Shown here in pieces: positions 62,276 to 64,000 of a DNA stretch of 64,000 nt; position 1 is the first letter of the stretch; every line of letters starts with the position of its first letter. The position numbers and the translations under genes are program-made. Under the pieces are notes generated by a model that saw only the letters and a program-made list of their open reading frames with translations, made no database searches and was not told the DNA's origin. This DNA is from CAIVVT01 sp052145115 (GTDB lineage Bacteria; Acidobacteriota; Terriglobia; Bryobacterales; Bryobacteraceae), in NCBI GenBank assembly GCA_052145115.1, contig JBKQPG010000028.1, positions 170,019-234,018 of the forward strand, written 5' to 3'.

Positions 62276-63445
62276 TTACTTGTCGGTCAGCGCCGCCACG
62301 CCCGGCAGCGTAATGCCGGACAGGTACTCGAGCGACGCGCCGCCGCCGGTCGAGATGTGGCTGATCTTGTCGGCCACGCCGGCGTTCTTGACGGCCTTTT
62401 CGGAGTCGCCGCCGCCCACCACCGACAGCGCGCCGCTATCGGCCACCGCCCTGGCGATCGCGACCGTGCCCGCATCGAAAGGCTTCTTCTCGAAGACGCC
62501 CATCGGGCCGTTCCAGATGATCGTCTTGGCGGTCTTCAGCACCTCGGTGAATGCCGCGCAGGTCTTGGGGCCGATGTCCATGCCCATCTGGCCGTCGGGG
62601 ATCACTTCGACCACTTCGTTGGGCGCGTTCTCGGCGAACTCCGCCGCCACCACGTGATCCACCGGCAGCATCAGCTTATCGCCGGCATGCGCCAGAATCG
62701 ACTTCGCCAGGTCGACCTTGTCCTCCTCCACCAGCGACTTGCCGGTCGGCTTGCCCTGGGCCTTCATGAAGGTGTAGGCCATGGCGCCGCCGATCAGCAA
62801 CCGGTCGACGAACTTCAGCAGGTTCTCGATCACCTCGATCTTGTCCGAGACCTTCGCGCCACCCAGAATCCCGATGCAAGGATGGGCCGGATTGTGCGTG
62901 CACTTCTCGAGGTAAGTGAGTTCCTTCTCCATCAGCAGGCCCGCGGCGGCGGGTTTCAGGAACTCGATGATGCCGACCGTGGAGGCGTGCGCGCGATGCG
63001 CCGTGCCGAAGGCGTCGTTGACGTAGAGGTCGCCCAGCCGCGCCAGTTGCTGCGAGAATTCGGGATCGTTCTTCTCTTCCGCGGCGTGGTAGCGCAGGTT
63101 CTCGAGCAGCAGCACCTGGCCCGGCGCGGGCAGCATCTTCTCGACTTCGGCTCCGACGCAGTCCGGCGCGAAGGCCACCGGCTTGCCCAACAGCTCGCTC
63201 AGCCGCGCGGCCACGGGCTTGAGGCTCATCTCGGGATTCGGCTTGCCCTTGGGGCGGCCGAGGTGGCTCGCCAGCACCAGCCCGGCGCCATGCTCGAGGG
63301 CGTATTTGATGGACGGCAGCGAAGCCTTGATGCGCTTGTCGGAGGTGATTTCCTGGCCGCCGGGAGCCAGCGGAACGTTGAAGTCGACGCGCATGAAAAC
63401 GCGCTTGCCTGTGAGATCAAGATCGCGGATAGAGAGTTTGGCCAT
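62276..63445 (-). CDS. pgk: Phosphoglycerate kinase
   Basis: A 389-residue glycolytic enzyme converting 1,3-bisphosphoglycerate and ADP to 3-phosphoglycerate and ATP. The signature RVFMRVDFNVPL is at the N-terminus, with SHLGRPKGK, the hinge and nucleotide motif ILGGAKVSDKIEVIENL and the C-terminal GGGDSEKAV/STGGGASLEYL. The start at 63445 is conserved. gap and other glycolytic genes are not nearby. Confidence 0.97.
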   Translation of the reverse strand: MAKLSIRDLDLTGKRVFMRVDFNVPLAPGGQEITSDKRIKASLPSIKYALEHGAGLVLASHLGRPKGKPNPEMSLKPVAARLSELLGKPVAFAPDCVGAEVEKMLPAPGQVLLLENLRYHAAEEKNDPEFSQQLARLGDLYVNDAFGTAHRAHASTVGIIEFLKPAAAGLLMEKELTYLEKCTHNPAHPCIGILGGAKVSDKIEVIENLLKFVDRLLIGGAMAYTFMKAQGKPTGKSLVEEDKVDLAKSILAHAGDKLMLPVDHVVAAEFAENAPNEVVEVIPDGQMGMDIGPKTCAAFTEVLKTAKTIIWNGPMGVFEKKPFDAGTVAIARAVADSGALSVVGGGDSEKAVKNAGVADKISHISTGGGASLEYLSGITLPGVAALTDK

Positions 63446-64000
63446 GGTAGTTAGAAGGACCTCATTCAAGATCCTAACATCCGTTGTGGACCGGTCGCCG
63501 GACGGGCGGCCGCAGATGCAAAAAACAAAAAATGGAGGAACAAAGCCAAATGTCGAGTTTGGCCTTTAGATTCATTTGCTTGAAGTGGCTATCCGGAGAT
63601 AGTTCGGCGTATTTGATGTGCGATTGTCAAAGAACGCAGGACGGCAGGAACGCGCCGGAAGGCCGAACGGGCCGGAGTCGCATAAGTCAATCCCTATCAA
63701 TAGGATAGGGGACTGTGTCAAGCGTTTTCGGGGGTGGGGCGAAGGTAAGATTAAGCACGGCGAGGGGCCAAATTCGACACTTTTCGACACAAGTGTCGAA
63801 TTCGGGGGTGAAAACGCGACAGGCTGTCGTGGATGGTAAGTCTATTGTTTACAGTCAGGAAGCGGCCTGGCAGGAGGCCAAACGCGACATTTCAACACGA
63901 CAGTGCCGCCTGGAGGCGCCGGGGCGGTTTCTTAATGATATGTTCGCCTGGAAGAAGGTGTGACCAGCCGGTGGGCCCGGCAGTGAGGGGGTGGCTGCGG
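63446..64000. other. Lower-GC terminal region without a convincing gene
   Basis: About 550 bases beyond pgk. It includes AT-rich stretches (for example AAAAAACAAAAAATGG near 63520), three palindromes (63692-63710, 63771-63802, 63817-63829) and a possible short frame to TGA 63961-63963. That frame (GTG at 63715, 82 residues, ending RFLNDMFAWKKV) spans the palindromes and matches nothing I recognise. The region may be a promoter-rich spacer or the edge of an accessory segment. Confidence 0.5.
63771..63802. repeat. TTCGACAC direct/inverted repeat cluster
   Basis: The octamer TTCGACAC occurs twice in the same direction (63773-63780, 63783-63790) and once inverted as GTGTCGAA (63793-63800). The outer pair extends to AATTCGACAC/GTGTCGAATT, a 10-bp perfect inverted repeat. 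Such spacing suits a dimeric or cooperative DNA-binding protein as well as a cruciform. Confidence 0.6.

Noticed and set aside
63715..63963. Short frame near the right end as a gene
   Set aside because: GTG start without ribosome binding site, passes through three palindromes, and the 82-residue product has no recognisable features. It is left as an unassigned frame.

Overview
The window is a high-GC, gene-dense chromosomal segment, most likely from an Acidobacteriota member of the Solibacter/Bryobacter type. This assignment is an inference. It rests on the mixture of a Gfo/Idh/MocA oxidoreductase end, a DUF1080 glycoside-hydrolase-like protein, an ACE-like M2 peptidase, a YncE-propeller/phosphoesterase fusion, a small protein starting MRPLDTSPEAWEAF of a type I associate with Solibacter-like genomes, and Gram-negative envelope genes (TolC, RND pump, lipoprotein signals). 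No rRNA operon, CRISPR array, prophage or complete insertion sequence was seen. Most of the content is core metabolism, information processing and envelope biology.

Layout. 1-2012: end of an oxidoreductase gene and an M2 peptidase lipoprotein. 2079-2970: a small accessory patch of visibly lower GC, with a conserved small protein, a truncated partner frame and a DUF2321 zinc-ribbon gene. 2999-8955: hisS with a gamma-carbonic-anhydrase-like gene (minus), then S9 peptidase, htpX and an rRNA methyltransferase (plus). 8903-12619: rlmN and the propeller/phosphoesterase (minus). 12652-18359: M16 peptidase, TPM protein, nucleotidyltransferase, LemA, ketoglutarate-semialdehyde-type dehydrogenase and an FAH-fold dehydratase/hydrolase. 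18411-25229: recX, two small membrane/coiled-coil proteins, M1 peptidase, a TIM-barrel epimerase-like protein, a purine permease and a GNAT acetyltransferase. 25252-29372 (minus): a putative envelope operon with mannose-1-phosphate guanylyltransferase, two tandem signal peptidases and a pseudo-JAMM membrane protein. 29453-32872 (minus): sdhCAB. 33236-39173: nth, a zinc-ribbon membrane protein, a nadD-like gene and the dnaG-rpoD pair. 39270-39893: a promoter, a highly structured leader that may be a small RNA, and an orphan basic coiled-coil gene. 39875-43360: pseudouridine synthase, msrA, CAP protein, ECF sigma/anti-sigma pair and OsmC. 43480-49371: TolC-MFP-RND efflux operon ending in DUF2892. 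49443-49853: a MITE-like inverted-repeat element and tRNA-Ser(GCU). 49966-53823: ribBA, rpsU, an SDR and a POT peptide transporter. 53857-57833: xseB-ispA-tlyA-nadK-dicarboxylate symporter. 57863-61384 (minus): cdaA-ybbR-glmM-DUF1080. 61529-63445: Yip1-family protein and pgk. 63446-64000: a lower-GC stretch without a convincing gene but with several short palindromes.

How the genes work together. Peptide degradation and uptake recur (M2, S9, M16 and M1 peptidases plus a POT transporter), consistent with a heterotroph living on proteinaceous matter. The cdaA-ybbR-glmM operon couples cyclic-di-AMP synthesis to cell-wall amino-sugar supply. The dehydrogenase/FAH pair fits the last steps of non-phosphorylative sugar-acid oxidation to 2-oxoglutarate, feeding the TCA cycle that sdhCAB serves. 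Many operons are held together by 4-nt stop/start overlaps, including TTGA and GTGA junctions with non-ATG starts.

The regions most worth a second look are the structured RNA candidate upstream of 39486, the pseudo-JAMM/double-signal-peptidase operon, the MITE-like element at 49443-49634, the low-GC junction near 2445, and the palindromic tail after pgk.
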